This document shows positions 12,107 through 23,117 of a stretch of 64,000 nucleotides of DNA, piece after piece. The position numbers and the translations under genes are program-made. This stretch comes from Cannabis sativa. Its lineage: Eukaryota > Streptophyta > Magnoliopsida > Rosales > Cannabaceae. Every line of letters begins with the position of its first letter. Position 1 is the stretch's first letter. The DNA lies in NCBI RefSeq assembly GCF_029168945.1, contig NC_083604.1, positions 6,936,812 to 7,000,811 of the forward strand, read 5' to 3'. Under the pieces are notes generated by a model. That model was not told the origin of the DNA, did no database searches, and saw only the letters and a list, made by a program, of their open reading frames with translations.

Positions 12107-14027
12107 ATGTTGTGGCTCGGCAAGAGGAACGCTGCCGAACAAGAGGAAGAAGGAGAGGTGGCTGGTGAGGCGTATGTTCCACAACCATACGCTCCTCAGG
12201 ATGAGGTACAACCACAAATTTATGCTGAGGAGTTCATTTCCCTCAACGACCAAGGTATCCTATACAATTTTGATGACCATGCGGCCCTTAATCAGCAAGT
12301 ACATCTCTGCTCTGACAACATCGACAATATTGTGGCCCGAGGGTATTTGTACGAGCATGTGGGTACGATCAAAGTTCACTGCCAGGATTACGATGATTCA
12401 CATGCTTGGATCATGGTTTCGGAAATCCTGCAAGAGGACGCTGAAATCCCAGTCCCAATTGAAGAGTGCAGATATGTTAGGGACGTGAACCAGATGTTCC
12501 TTCCTTGGCCTAAACACTTAATTTTAACAACCGAGGTAACTTCTCAACTGAAATTAATTATTAATGATTAGTGGAGTTTGAATATCTTCAATATTCATCC
12601 GTAGTGAAGTAGGTTCTGCGAATATATGTGCTGCGGTGGGATGGATGAACAAACTACTGTTATATATGTGTTATTTGTCGTTATACAACCATGTTCAAAA
12701 TTTTTGGGGTCATTCAATTACAACCGTTATGCTGCCAAAATTTCGGTAGAATTTAGATAAAATTTGATATATATATTATGTTCTGTTTTGTTTAGGGTCC
12801 ACTCGCTCAACCGCCCTCAAGACGTGATGCGTCAAAGGGGAAAGCTCCGATGCTTTCTCCACAAGGCCGTGGTGCACGGGAAGATGACTTGTTCACGGAA
12901 GAGAAGATGGCGTTGATCCCTAATTCGCTAAAATGGATGATTCATGAATTCCTAAGGCTCAAAGATAAACGTGATATAATCACAATTTCTGTCCCACGAG
13001 GATTCATTGCACCGCGTACCCAGATCACGTTATCTGGAGAGGATTTGCAGCAGGTTGCTACGTGTGACTACATCGGCAACCAGGGAATGCTGTTTGGAAT
13101 GATGTATACTCTTCTTTAATCTAATTAACCTTATATCAAATTATAGTTAAATTATTATAAGGCACTAACACTTTTTTGGCGAGGCACATATGGGAGAGCA
13201 TCAACGGTCTGAGAAAAATTTTCAAGTTTTACGACCCAGAGCTTCTCACAGTGCATGGGATCAACGATGAAGAACAGAGTCAGTCTTTTGACGATGCGGC
13301 AAGACGATTGGCTAATTGGTTATCATTAATGAACAACAACCACCAAATGTTCTTTATTCCTTGGAATATCGGGTAAACTTTATTAAATTCTTTAGTGCTA
13401 ATTGTTCATTTCTATATTATGTCTTCAAATTATTTTTATACTATCTTACTTATATTCCAATATAATTTTCTAGGATGCATTGGACGCTAGTGGTGGTTGC
13501 GCCAAGGAAAATTATCCATTTAAACCCTGTAAAAGGCCGCCCAATTCCCGAAGAAATTGAACAAATGATCGGAAGGTAATAATTTAATGACTTCTTATGT
13601 AACGAATTTAAATTAACTAACGAATTGAAATGCTAATATAATTTTCCCAAACAGGGCATTCATGTATATAGGGGACGCACATCAGTATCTTGGCCCGTGG
13701 CAAGGAATTTCACAAGCAAACTGTCCAAGACAACCTAAAAGCCAAGAATGCGGTTTTTATGTTTTGAAATATATCACTGACATCGTCGCACGTGCCAACC
13801 CCAACCGTTACATACAAGATCAAAAAGCTGTAAGTTTTAATTATTGATTATAGTATATAAATTTTATAATAACAAATATATAATATACATATACATAAAT
13901 TAATATAAATTTTTAATTTTTTTAACAGTTTGGGGGTAAGAAGCAATACGATCCAAAAATAGAATTGTTACCACTACAGCGAAAGTGGATCGAACAATTG
14001 ATGGCGGTGATTCACGGTGACGATTGA
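12107..14027 (+). CDS. ULP1-like cysteine protease (C48) gene carried by the CACTA element
   Basis: Six exons join in frame: 12107-12535, 12796-13103, 13184-13372, 13474-13575, 13655-13829 and 13929-14027 (TGA). All introns are GT..AG and all phases match. The start is the ATG at 12107; a TGA lies in the same frame at 12059. The last exons carry the SUMO-protease-like core: MHWTLVVVAP with the catalytic His, an oxyanion-type Gln/Asn segment ISQANCPRQP, and SQECGFYVLKY with the catalytic Cys. The acid expected after the His strand is Asn here (IIHLNPV instead of a D-containing motif). ULP1-like genes are frequent passengers of plant CACTA and MULE elements. Function in transposition is unproven, and activity of this copy is doubtful because of the Asn. 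Confidence 0.75.
12566..12768 (+). repeat. About 200-bp direct repeat, copy 2, inside the ULP1-gene intron
   Basis: Homologous to 9102-9303, sharing ATTCATCCGTAGTGAAGTAG and a CCGTTATGCTGCC(A/G)AAATTT block. It lies wholly within intron 12536-12795. Confidence 0.85.
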
Positions 14028-14358
14028 GGTTCAAAGGTCGAAGAATTTTTCTTCATTATGTAATTTTTATAGATTAACTTGTAGTTAGATTTATTAACTT
14101 ATTAATATTTTTAACTAATTTTACATGTTTGTGTAATATTTAATTACTTTTATGAAATCAAATTATGTTTTTACCCAAATTTAATTACTATTTAATTTAA
14201 AATGTAATTAATATATAATTAAATTAAATAAATATGTAATTTAAAATTTAAATAAATATGTAATTTAAATCAAATAAAATAATATATAAATTAATAAATA
14301 TAAAATTAAAATAATATAATCAAATTAAAAAAAATGAAAAAAATTGAAATCTGAGGAG
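14028..14358. other. AT-rich 3' flank of the protease gene inside the CACTA element
   Basis: Very AT-rich sequence up to the retrotransposon insertion. No ORF; it probably contains the 3' UTR of the ULP1-like gene. Confidence 0.5.
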
Positions 14359-14363
14359 TTTTG

Positions 14364-15551
14364 TGTTAGGCTATTTTTAGCCTATGTTTCGGATCCAATT
14401 TATGTGCATCTTTAGCTGTGTTGGGACGGAATTACGCTTGTTTTCTATGTTTTCAGGTTCTTTGGAGTAAAAGAGGTTTCGGGTGCAGAAATTCATTGAA
14501 AGACGTGCTGAGCCGAAGAAAAACTAAATTTCTGAGTTTTTGCATATCTGGCCGCGGCGATGAAGAGGCTCGCCGCGGCGAGATTCAACTTACAGAAAGT
14601 GCCTAAATTTGGCACATTCTCGCCGCGGCGAGAGGAAGCATGGCCGCGGCGAGATCCCGTACGGACCGGGGGTATTTTCGTCCATCGAACCCTAAATTTC
14701 AAGTATAAATAGAAAACTGCGATTGGAAGTCAGGGAGAGCGATTTGGAACCCTAAAACACAGCTGAGAGCGGCAGGAAGAGCGTAGAGATTCAAGTGAAG
14801 ATCCAGAATTCATCCTCAAACAGTTCTTTTCTTTATTCCTCTTTAATTTATTTATGTTGAATATTGCTATAGGAATGGTTATGGATTTGTTTCTGAACTA
14901 AATTTCCCATTTAGGGAGGATGATGATTGTTGTTTAATGTTTTGCCTAGTTAATGTTTAATTACCATTCCTCAATTCTTGTGTGTGAAATTATCTTAATT
15001 TGTGTTTAATTTCATGTTTAAGATTGATCACCTTGTGCATGTTCTATGATCTCAATTCAAAATCTGAAAAGTGAGAATTGAGAATGCTAAAATTAAGATA
15101 ATCGATGTTCTATGTGAAACGAAAGTATTTACATGACTTATGTGACGAGTAGATTATTACTTAATGCTGATTTCATGTTAGTTTAATTAAGGAATTAATT
15201 AGATAACATGTGATTTAGAATCTAGAAGATATGAAAGGAGCTAGGTTATTTCATAATCCGTCATTCACTCCAAGAATAGGATAGTAATTAATCATTAACA
15301 ATTTGGGTAAACAACAACGGGATTCTCCTCCCTATTGTCTCATCTTGCTAAACTTTAAGCTTGTGTTATTAAGTTTTACGAATTTCTTTCAAATTTTTGT
15401 TTTTAAACCGTAATTGCTTTTGATTTACCGAATAGAATCATAAGTATAATTTAGTGGTACTTAATCCAAGTCCCTGTGGGATCGACCTCACCTGTGTGAG
15501 ATTTACTACTTGATTGCGTATACTTGCGTAGTGTTTAAAATTATAGCAACA
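14364..15551 (+). repeat. 5' LTR of the Athila-type element
   Basis: About 1188 bp, TG...CA bounded. It contains four GCCGCGGCGA-type motifs between 14549 and 14653 and a TATA-like TATAAATAG at about 14704. Nearly identical to the LTR at 24373-25561. Confidence 0.95.
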
Positions 15552-15557
15552 AGTTTT

Positions 15558-15575
15558 TGGCGCCGTTGCCGGGGA
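15558..15575 (+). other. Primer binding site (tRNA-Asp type)
   Basis: TGGCGCCGTTGCCGGGGA starts six bases after the 5' LTR. It is complementary to the 3' end of plant tRNA-Asp, the primer used by Athila/Calypso elements. Confidence 0.88.
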
Positions 15576-15698
15576 ATTGTTAAAGATTAATATTACATAA
15601 AATTATACTAACTTCTACTTTGGTATATTTTCTCTTGCTGATTTTTCTAACCTTTTTCTTGCAATATTTTCTTTATTTATTTCAGGAATCCTAAGTGC

Positions 15699-17040
15699 AT
15701 GCGCCGTCAAGGACAATCAGTCATATTACCGGTTGATCACGAAATTGAGAAAACCTGCAGGAAGAATCGAAAGAACAAGAGGCAAGAAAGAGTTTCAGCA
15801 ACTGCTGAAACATCAGAAATCATGGCTGCCAATGTGAACAATAATGTTGGGAACAATGGGCGTAATAATGGTAATAATGGTGGCGCTGTGGAAGATCAAG
15901 CTAATGGCCGTAGCTTGAGAGATTACATTCTCCCTACTCTGACGGGAGTGCAGTCATGTATTAGGCCACCGGCAGTGGATGCAAACAATTTCGAGATCAA
16001 ACCTGCCATCCTTCAAATGGTGCAGTCTTCAGTTCAGTTTGGTGGTCTCCCTTCTGAAGATCCTAATTTGCATCTCTCTAACTTCATGGAACTTTGTGAA
16101 ACTTTTAAAGTTAATGGAGTTAGCGACGATGCCATTAGATTGAGGTTGTTTCCATTCTCGCTCGAGAACGAGCCAAGAGTTGGTTGAATTCTTTGCCACA
16201 TAGGAATTCTATTGCTACATGGAATGATGCGGCAACAAAATTCTTGTCAAAGTTCTTTCCTCCGGCTAAGTACGCAAAGCTAAGAGGAGAAATCAACAAT
16301 TTCTGCCAACAAGATAATGAATCTCTCTATGAGGCTTGGGAGAGGTTTAAAGATCTGATCAGGAGGTGTCCCCATCATGGTATAGAGAAGTGGATGCTGG
16401 TTCACAACTTCTACAACGGGTTGGTTGGTAATACTAGAACTCTAATAGATGCAGCAGCGGGCGGAGCTTTTATGAGAAAGAGTGCTAATGAGGCATATGA
16501 TCTATTAGAGGAGATGGCTCTAAACAACCAGCAGTGGCCAACTGAAAGGAGTCAATCCAAGAAGGTAGCTGGTGTGTTAGAAGTCGATGCCATCACAAAG
16601 TTAACAGCTCAGGTTGAGGCATTGACTAAAATTATTGCAGGGCAAGCTAAGCAAGCCCAAATTGTTTGTGAGTTATGTGGAGGAAGTCATCACTTTTCGG
16701 AGTGCCAAGCAGATGTGGATGATTTGCCAATGGATGAAGCTAAGGCCATGGGGAATTTTTCACAGAACAACAACAACAACAATTATGGGTTCAACCAGAA
16801 TAATAACCGAAGAAATAGTGGGTTCTACCAACAAAGAAATCAGAACCAACAGTTTAATCAGCAATCCTCTGGTGGAAGTTCTAGTTTGCAGACAGATTTA
16901 CTGCTCCAATTCATGACTGAAACTAGATCTTCAATTAAAGACCTGCAGACTCAGATGGGCCAGCTAGCAACTCAGGTAGCAACCCGCCCTCAAGGAAATT
17001 TGCCTAGCACCACTGAAGTTAATCCTAAAGAAAACTGCAA
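15699..17040 (+). pseudogene. gag of the Athila-type element, frameshifted
   Basis: ATG at 15699. The capsid region contains LENEP at about 16165 and then, in another frame, [20 protein letters not shown] and FKDLIRRCPHHGIEKW, the plant retrotransposon gag signature. A single-base loss at about 16170 separates the two frames and creates a TGA at 16185. A zinc knuckle CELCGGSHHFSEC (CCHC) lies at about 16666-16704, followed by Asn/Gln-rich sequence. Intact Gag would form the cytoplasmic virus-like particle; this copy would be truncated. Confidence 0.9.
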
Positions 17041-17935
17041 GGCAATTACCCTGAGGAGCGGTAAGAAGTATGATGAGCCTGAGTTACCACAACCAGTTGA
17101 GGTAGATGTAGAAATAAATGCTCAACCAGTGCCGACACCCACACCGACAGCAGAAAAGGCTACTGATAGCCCAGCACCACCACAACAGTCTCCACCGATT
17201 AGTATTGATCATCATGTAAAGATACCCTATCCTCAAAGGCTGAGAAAGTCAAGCTTAGACAAGCAGTTCACTAAGTTCCTAGAAGTCTTCAAAAGACTTC
17301 ACATTAACATTCCTTTTGCTGAAGCTCTAGAGCAGATGCCAAGTTATGTGAAGTTTATGAAGGAAATTTTGTCAAAGAAGAGGAAGATGGAAGACTATGA
17401 GACAGTGGCTCTAACTGAAGAGTGTAGCGCTATTCTACAGAAGAAACTCCCTCCAAAACTCAGAGATCCAGGGAGCTTCACTATTCCTTGTACTATTGGT
17501 AAAATTGAAGGGATAAATGCACTATGTGATTTGGGAGCCAGTATTAACTTAATGCCCTTGTCAGTGTTCAAAAGATTGCAGCTAGGTGAAGCAAAGCCAA
17601 CTACTGTAACTCTTCAATTGGCAGATCGATCGCTAGCTCACCCTAGAGGAGTCATTGAGGATGTGTTAGTAAAGGTGGACAAGTTCATCTTCCCAGCTGA
17701 TTTCATTGTTCTGGATATGGAAGAAGACAGTAATGTTCCTATCATTCTGGGGAGACCTTTCTTGGCAACAGGGAAAGCACTAATTGATGTTCAGAAAGGA
17801 GAGTTAAAGCTAAGGGTACAAGGAGATGAAGTTGTATTTAATGTACTCAAAGCAATGACCTATCCTACGCCTAGTGACAATTGTTTTGCAATTGATGTGG
17901 TGGACCGGTTGGTGGAGACAAAGACACATCTTTGA
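17041..17935 (+). pseudogene. Protease region of the Athila-type element
   Basis: In frame with the second gag block. It begins with the lineage-typical AITLRSGKKY, then a proline-rich linker, then the retropepsin core CDLGASINLMPL (about 17525-17560; DLG where DSG or DTG is common) and VPIILGRPFLATG. The frame stops at 17935, and homology to the linker before RT continues in other frames, so at least one indel lies near 17915-17950. Confidence 0.85.
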
Positions 17936-17953
17936 AGATCCTCTTAATCGACT

Positions 17954-19247
17954 TTGGTACAAGAAGAGGTGGTAGAACAAGATGGTAAGGAAGCTTATGA
18001 ATATGCTATGTGGCTCGATTCTTATGGACCGCTGAATAGAAAGTATTATGAAGAGTTAGGAGTCATACCAACAAAGCCTACCCCATCTACTGAAAAGCCT
18101 CCTCAACTAGAGTTAAAAGTCCTACCGAGCATCTCAGGTATGAATATTTGGGTAAAAATAAGACACTTCCTGTTATTGTGGCTTCTTCCCTATCTTCTGT
18201 AGAGACAGATAAGCTATTACGGGTTCTAAGGAAGCATTCAAAAGCCATTGGATGGACTTTAGCAGATATTAAAGGGATCAGCCCTTCAACTGTGATGCAT
18301 AGAATCTTAATGGAGGAAGGAGTGAAACCAACCATTGATGCACAACGTAGATTAAATCCACCAATGAAGGAGGTTGTCAGAAAAGAAGTCTTGAAGTGGT
18401 TAGATGCAGGGGTAGCGTATCCTATTTCAGACAGTAAATGGGTGAGCCCAGTTCAAGTTGTTCCAAAGAAAGGAGGGATGACGGTGGTGAAGAATGAGAA
18501 GAATGAACTCATCCCAACTAGAACTGTCACGGGATGGAGAATTTGCATTGACTACCGAAAACTCAACAAGGCCACAAGAAAAGATCACTTTCCACTCCCA
18601 TTCATTGATCGGATGTTAGACAAGTTGGCGGGACAAGAGTACTATTGTTTCCTTGATGGATACTCGGGGTATCACCAAATAGCTATATACCTTGGGAGGA
18701 TCAAGAGAAAACAACATTCACATGTCCATATGGTACTTTTGCTTTTCGACGAATGCCATTTGGGCTATGTAATGCTCCAGCAACATTTCAGAGGTGTATG
18801 ATGGCTATATTTTCTGATTTAATAGAAAAGTGCATCGAGGTGTTCATGGATGATTTTTCAGTGTTTGGCTCATCGTTTGACCAATGTCTGAGTAACTTGG
18901 AGTTGGTTTTAGCAAGATGTGAAGATTCTAATTTGGTGCTAAACTGGGAAAAGTGCCATTTCATGGTTACAGAAGGAATAGTGCTGGGACATAAAATCTC
19001 AAAAGAAGGTATTGAGGTTGACAGAGCCAAAGTATCTACAATTGAGAACTTGCCTCCTCCAATTTCAGTGAAGGGAGTTCGAAGCTTTTTGGGTCATGCC
19101 GGGTTTTATAGAAGATTTATCAAAGATTTCTCCAAAGTGGCCAAACCGTTATCCAATCTTCTTGCTAGTGGAGTACCTTTTGAATTTGGGAAAGATTGTC
19201 TTGAAGCATTCCAAATTCTCAAGGAGAAGTTAATCTCAGCCACTTAG
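17954..19247 (+). pseudogene. Reverse transcriptase region, frameshifted
   Basis: Blocks include SKWVSPVQVVPKKGG, CIDYRKLNKATRKDHFPLPF, DRMLDKLAGQ and CFLDGYSGYHQIAI. After a one-base shift near 18690 come MPFGLCNAPATFQRCM and the catalytic VFMDDFSVFG (FMDD at about 18843-18854), then FLGHAGFYRRFIKDFSKVAK. Another one-base loss lies near 18128. The frame ends at an in-frame TAG (about 19245), where a glutamine codon would be expected. The catalytic residues themselves are preserved. Confidence 0.9.
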
Positions 19248-19885
19248 ATTGTGACTACACCAAGCGGGAATTACCTTTTGAAATCATGTGCGATGCCAGT
19301 GATTATGCTATTGGAGCAGTCTTGGGACAACGGGTTGACAAGGTATTCAGAACCATTTATTATGCAAGCAAAACCTTGAATGATGCCCAACTAAACTACG
19401 CTACTACAGAAAAAGAGATGCTGGCCATAGTGTTTGCATGTGACAAATTTCGACCCTATTTAATTGGTAATAAAGTGATAGTGTATACAGATCATTCAAC
19501 AATCAAATACTTGATGACTAAGAAGGATGCCAAACCACGACTGATTCGATGGGTTCTTCTTTTGCAAGAATTTGATCTAGACATAAAAGACAAGAAGGGT
19601 ACTGAGAACTTGGTGGCAGATCACTTGTCAAGACTAGAACTAGAAGAAAGTCAGAATACAAAAGAGGTACAAATAAATGAACAATTTCCCGATGAACAAC
19701 TCTTTAGTGTGAGGGAAAGTCTGATGGTACCATGGTATGCTGATTATGTTAACTTCTTGGCTGCCAATATCACTCCTCCTGAGCTATCTCGACAACAACT
19801 AAAGAAGTTCTTTTCTGAGGTGAAACATTATTATTGGGAAGAGCCAATCCTCTACAAGCCTTTGTGCGGATCGGATAATAAGAAG
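19248..19885 (+). pseudogene. RNase H region of the Athila-type element
   Basis: Reads [48 protein letters not shown] and [12 protein letters not shown], the standard RNase H order after a Ty3 RT. Shifted relative to RT near 19270 and relative to integrase near 19860. Confidence 0.88.
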
Positions 19886-21015
19886 GTGTGTGCCTGAAGA
19901 GGAGATGTACTCTATTCTTAATCACTGTCATGCTTTACCATGTGGGGGACACTTCAGTGGAACAAGAACAGCTGCCAAGGTGTTGCAAAGTGGATTCTTT
20001 TGGCCAACACTTTTCAAAGATGCTAGTACTTTTGTAAAGGCATGTGATCGTTGTCAGCGTACAGGAAACATCTCAAGGAGAAACGAAATGCCTTTGACAG
20101 GAATCTTGGAAGTAGAGTTGTTTGATGTATGGGGGATAGACTTTATGGGTCCTTTTCCTTCATCGTTTAGCAATCTATACATCCTATTAGTTTGTGGATT
20201 ATGTGTCAAAATGGGTGGAAGCCGCAGCCACACCGGCTAATGATGGTAAAACAGGTCCTTCGGTTCCTTCAAAAGAACATATTCACTCGGTTTGGAACTC
20301 CCCGAGCAATCATAAGCGATGAAGGGAGTCACTTTTGCAACAAACAATTCGAAGCACTCCTTTCGAGATATGGTGTTCGTCATAGAACAGCTCTACCTTA
20401 TCATCCGCAAAGTAATGGCCAAGCTGAAATTTCTAACCGGGAAATAAAGATGATTCTGGAGAAAACGGTGCAGAGATCAAGGAAAGATTGGTCAAGAAAG
20501 TTGGATGACGCATTGTGGGCTTATAGAACAGCGTTCAAGACACCAATCGGGATGTCACCATATCGGTTGGTGTTTGGAAAGACTTGTCATCTACCGGTGG
20601 AGCTAGAACACAAGGCGTATTGGGCAATGAAAACTTTGAACATGGATTTAAAAGGCGCCGGCGTAAAAGACTACTACGATTGGATGAGTTGGAAGAATTT
20701 CGAAATGAAGCTTATGAAAACGCCAAGATTTACAAGGAAAGAACTAAGAGATGGCATGACAGAAATCTAGTCAGAAAGGAGTTTCAACCTGGTCAACAAG
20801 TTCTACTCTTTAACTCAAGACTAAAGTTGTTTCCTGGTAAATTAAAATCAAGGTGGTCAGGGCCATTTACGGTGATCAAAGTGTTTCCCTACGGAGCAGT
20901 GGAACTAAAAGGTGAAAGTCCTAATACTTTCAAAGTGAATGGACAGCGATTAAAGCTCTACTTGGGAGGTCAATTTGATCAAACCAAGTCCGCCATGATT
21001 CTGGCGCCACTTTGA
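19886..21015 (+). pseudogene. Integrase region, frameshifted
   Basis: The zinc-binding HHCC part (HCHALPCGGHFSG ... ACDRCQRTG) is followed by the catalytic core in three frames: FDVWGIDFMGPFP (first Asp), [12 protein letters not shown] (second Asp) and [16 protein letters not shown] (Glu). All three DDE residues are present. Single-base insertions near 20190, 20258 and 20660 break the frame. The C-terminus [17 protein letters not shown] ends at TGA 21013-21015. Confidence 0.9.
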
Positions 21016-21177
21016 AGATCTCGATCAACGTCTAGCTGAGCGACGATAAAGTTAGCGCTAATTGGGAGGCAACCCAAGTTTTCTTTTGATTTAGTTGAAC
21101 TCTCTTTTTAAGTTTACTGTTATTTTTCTTGATGTTCATTCTGTTTCGTTATTGAAAAAAAAAAAAAAAAAAATTTT

Positions 21178-21370
21178 GTGGTCAGTGGCCGCGGCCATGG
21201 GATGTCTGGCCGCGGCCAGAATTGTTTTACAGAAAGCGGCCTATTTTCGAGATTTCTCGCCGCGGCGAGGGGACATACCGCCGCGGCGAGGTTGAACTTA
21301 CAGAAACAAGCAGATTTTCACGGATTCTCGCCGCGGCGAGGGTATAGGTCGCCGCGGCGAGATTGTCAGT
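21178..21370. repeat. Cluster of GCCGCGGC palindromes in the internal region
   Basis: Six palindromic cores based on CTCGCCGCGGCGAG or TGGCCGCGGCCA lie between 21186 and 21362, interleaved with copies of ACTTACAGAAA/TTTACAGAAA. The same composite occurs in both LTRs, so a segment of LTR-like sequence was duplicated in the middle of the element. Very GC-rich against an AT-rich background. Confidence 0.85.
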
Positions 21371-21944
21371 TTCCCCTTTTTAAACCCCAATTCCCTAACA
21401 TTTCAAATCAAACCCCACACTCAAACCCTAACTTCTCCACGCCGAAAACACCATTCCTCACCATTTTTTCTTCATCTAATCCCATTCAAAACTCCTTTTC
21501 ATCAAATCTAACCATAAACTTTCATCAACAATCATCTTAAACCCTTATTTCTCTCATTAAACACTATTTCCCACTCAAAATCAACCCCAAATCCCTCAAA
21601 CCTCACCCAAAATTATAAAAAAACCTTATTCATCCTTTTCTTTCTCAAAAGCTTCAAGATGTCAACAATGGAGGATGAGTAAAGGAACATTGTCATTGAG
21701 GTATTGATTCTAAGACTTCCATTTCAATTTTTATTGAAAAAATTTGTGAATTTGTTGGATAGTTTTGAATTATTTGGTGGATATTTGGGATTTTTGCTAT
21801 ATACATTGTTGAAATTGATTGTGTGAATAGAATTGGGTTAAATTGAAAGGGATTTTAATCCCGGGAAGTCAATTTTTAAGGGGAAGTGCTGTCAAAATTT
21901 TGAAAAATCTTGAAAGTTAAAAAAAAAAAAAAATTTTGGGTGCT
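21371..21944 (+). other. Leader between pol and the env-position ORF
   Basis: C-rich stretch with CAAACCC and AACCCTAA-like tracts, then AT-rich sequence up to the ATG at 21945. It could be the 5' leader of a subgenomic or spliced transcript; a GAGGTATTG donor-like site is at about 21698. No homology recognised. Confidence 0.4.
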
Positions 21945-23117
21945 ATGGGTCCAAAGAGGTCAAGGGTTAATGAAGAGGGAGCTTCATCATCCAACCCATC
22001 TAGGGGACGCCCTAACCTTGATAGAGTTAGGTTTGCCAACATGGAGGCTCAAGAGAGGTTTTTAAAATTGAAAGATAGGGCGTTCATTGAAGATAGAGGG
22101 ATAGACATAGTCAACCTAAGCCAAACTGCCAACATTCCCCCTGCTTTTGCATCTATTAGGGATCAAATCCTACAGAGGCAGTGGACTAAGTTCGTAGATG
22201 TCACTGAGCGTGGTAATCAAACTCTAGCTTTGGAATTTTTAGCCAACTGGCCTGAAAGAGAAGAGGGCAAAGTTAGAGTTAGGGGGGTTAGAGTGCCTGC
22301 TACCGCAGACGCTATTCATGCCCTTTATGATCTCCAAACTTTCACTTATGAAGAACAACAATTGAAACAACAATTCTATGAGAGAAGTACGAATTATGTG
22401 GATATGGCTGAGACTTTATGGTATCCTGGCCTTAGGTTCCATGAGCTTAGTGGAGTACCATACCAATTGTACCGATGTGAACTCAACCCAGTGGCCAAGG
22501 CTTGGCTTTACTTTGTTAGTGCAAGGATGCTCCCCAACAAGCATTTTTCTGATGCTCAAATGGATAGACTTAAATGGGTTTACGGTATTATGAAAGGGTA
22601 TAATCTGAATGTGGGGGATATTGTTCGAACGACCTTTGACATTATGGTTGAGGGATCTTCCGGTGGAGGACTGGGGTTGGCTGGAATAATCACTGACCTC
22701 TGTGAGAAACATGGAGTACCACAGTACTCATATGATACAAAGGTACCGCCCCAGCGCCCTATTAACTTGGCGACTGTTCTTCGCTTCAAACCTCCCCATC
22801 CTCATGGTCAACCGCCAGTTCAAGGAGGTCCTCCGGCAAGAGAAGAAGAGGAACATGAGGACATCGAACCACCACGTCTTGTCGGGCCTCTGGACCCTGC
22901 CATGCAATACACTCACAATCAGCTGAATTATCTAATTCAGCAGAACATGCATATGCAAAATTACATGGCCCAGAGGAGTATCTTCGATGAGCAGCAGGTG
23001 GCTCAATTGAACACACTTGTCACGAGGATGAATATCGGTGTGGATGATCCAAACTATTTTCCCATGCCACCCCGTTTCAACCCTTATGACCAGCCACCGC
23101 CACCAAACCCCTTTTAA
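21945..23117 (+). CDS. Intact env-position ORF (putative plant transposon protein domain)
   Basis: Starts at the ATG 21945 (MGPKRSRVNEEGASSSNPSR) and runs 390 codons uninterrupted to TAA. The N-terminus is basic and Ser-rich. The central 200 residues include FLKLKDRAFIEDRGID, ALEFLANWPEREEGKVRVRG, ELNPVAKAWLYFVSARMLPN and GLAGIITDLCEKHGVP, matching the conserved 'putative plant transposon protein' domain found in Athila-lineage elements. The tail is Pro/Gln-rich and ends NPYDQPPPPNPF. No signal peptide or membrane segment is seen, so it is not an envelope protein despite its position after integrase. Role unknown. It is the only undamaged reading frame of the element. Confidence 0.85.
   Translation: MGPKRSRVNEEGASSSNPSRGRPNLDRVRFANMEAQERFLKLKDRAFIEDRGIDIVNLSQTANIPPAFASIRDQILQRQWTKFVDVTERGNQTLALEFLANWPEREEGKVRVRGVRVPATADAIHALYDLQTFTYEEQQLKQQFYERSTNYVDMAETLWYPGLRFHELSGVPYQLYRCELNPVAKAWLYFVSARMLPNKHFSDAQMDRLKWVYGIMKGYNLNVGDIVRTTFDIMVEGSSGGGLGLAGIITDLCEKHGVPQYSYDTKVPPQRPINLATVLRFKPPHPHGQPPVQGGPPAREEEEHEDIEPPRLVGPLDPAMQYTHNQLNYLIQQNMHMQNYMAQRSIFDEQQVAQLNTLVTRMNIGVDDPNYFPMPPRFNPYDQPPPPNPF

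Noticed and set aside
21945..23117. Retroviral-type envelope protein
   Set aside because: It lies in the env position but shows no signal peptide, transmembrane segment or coiled-coil fusion region.
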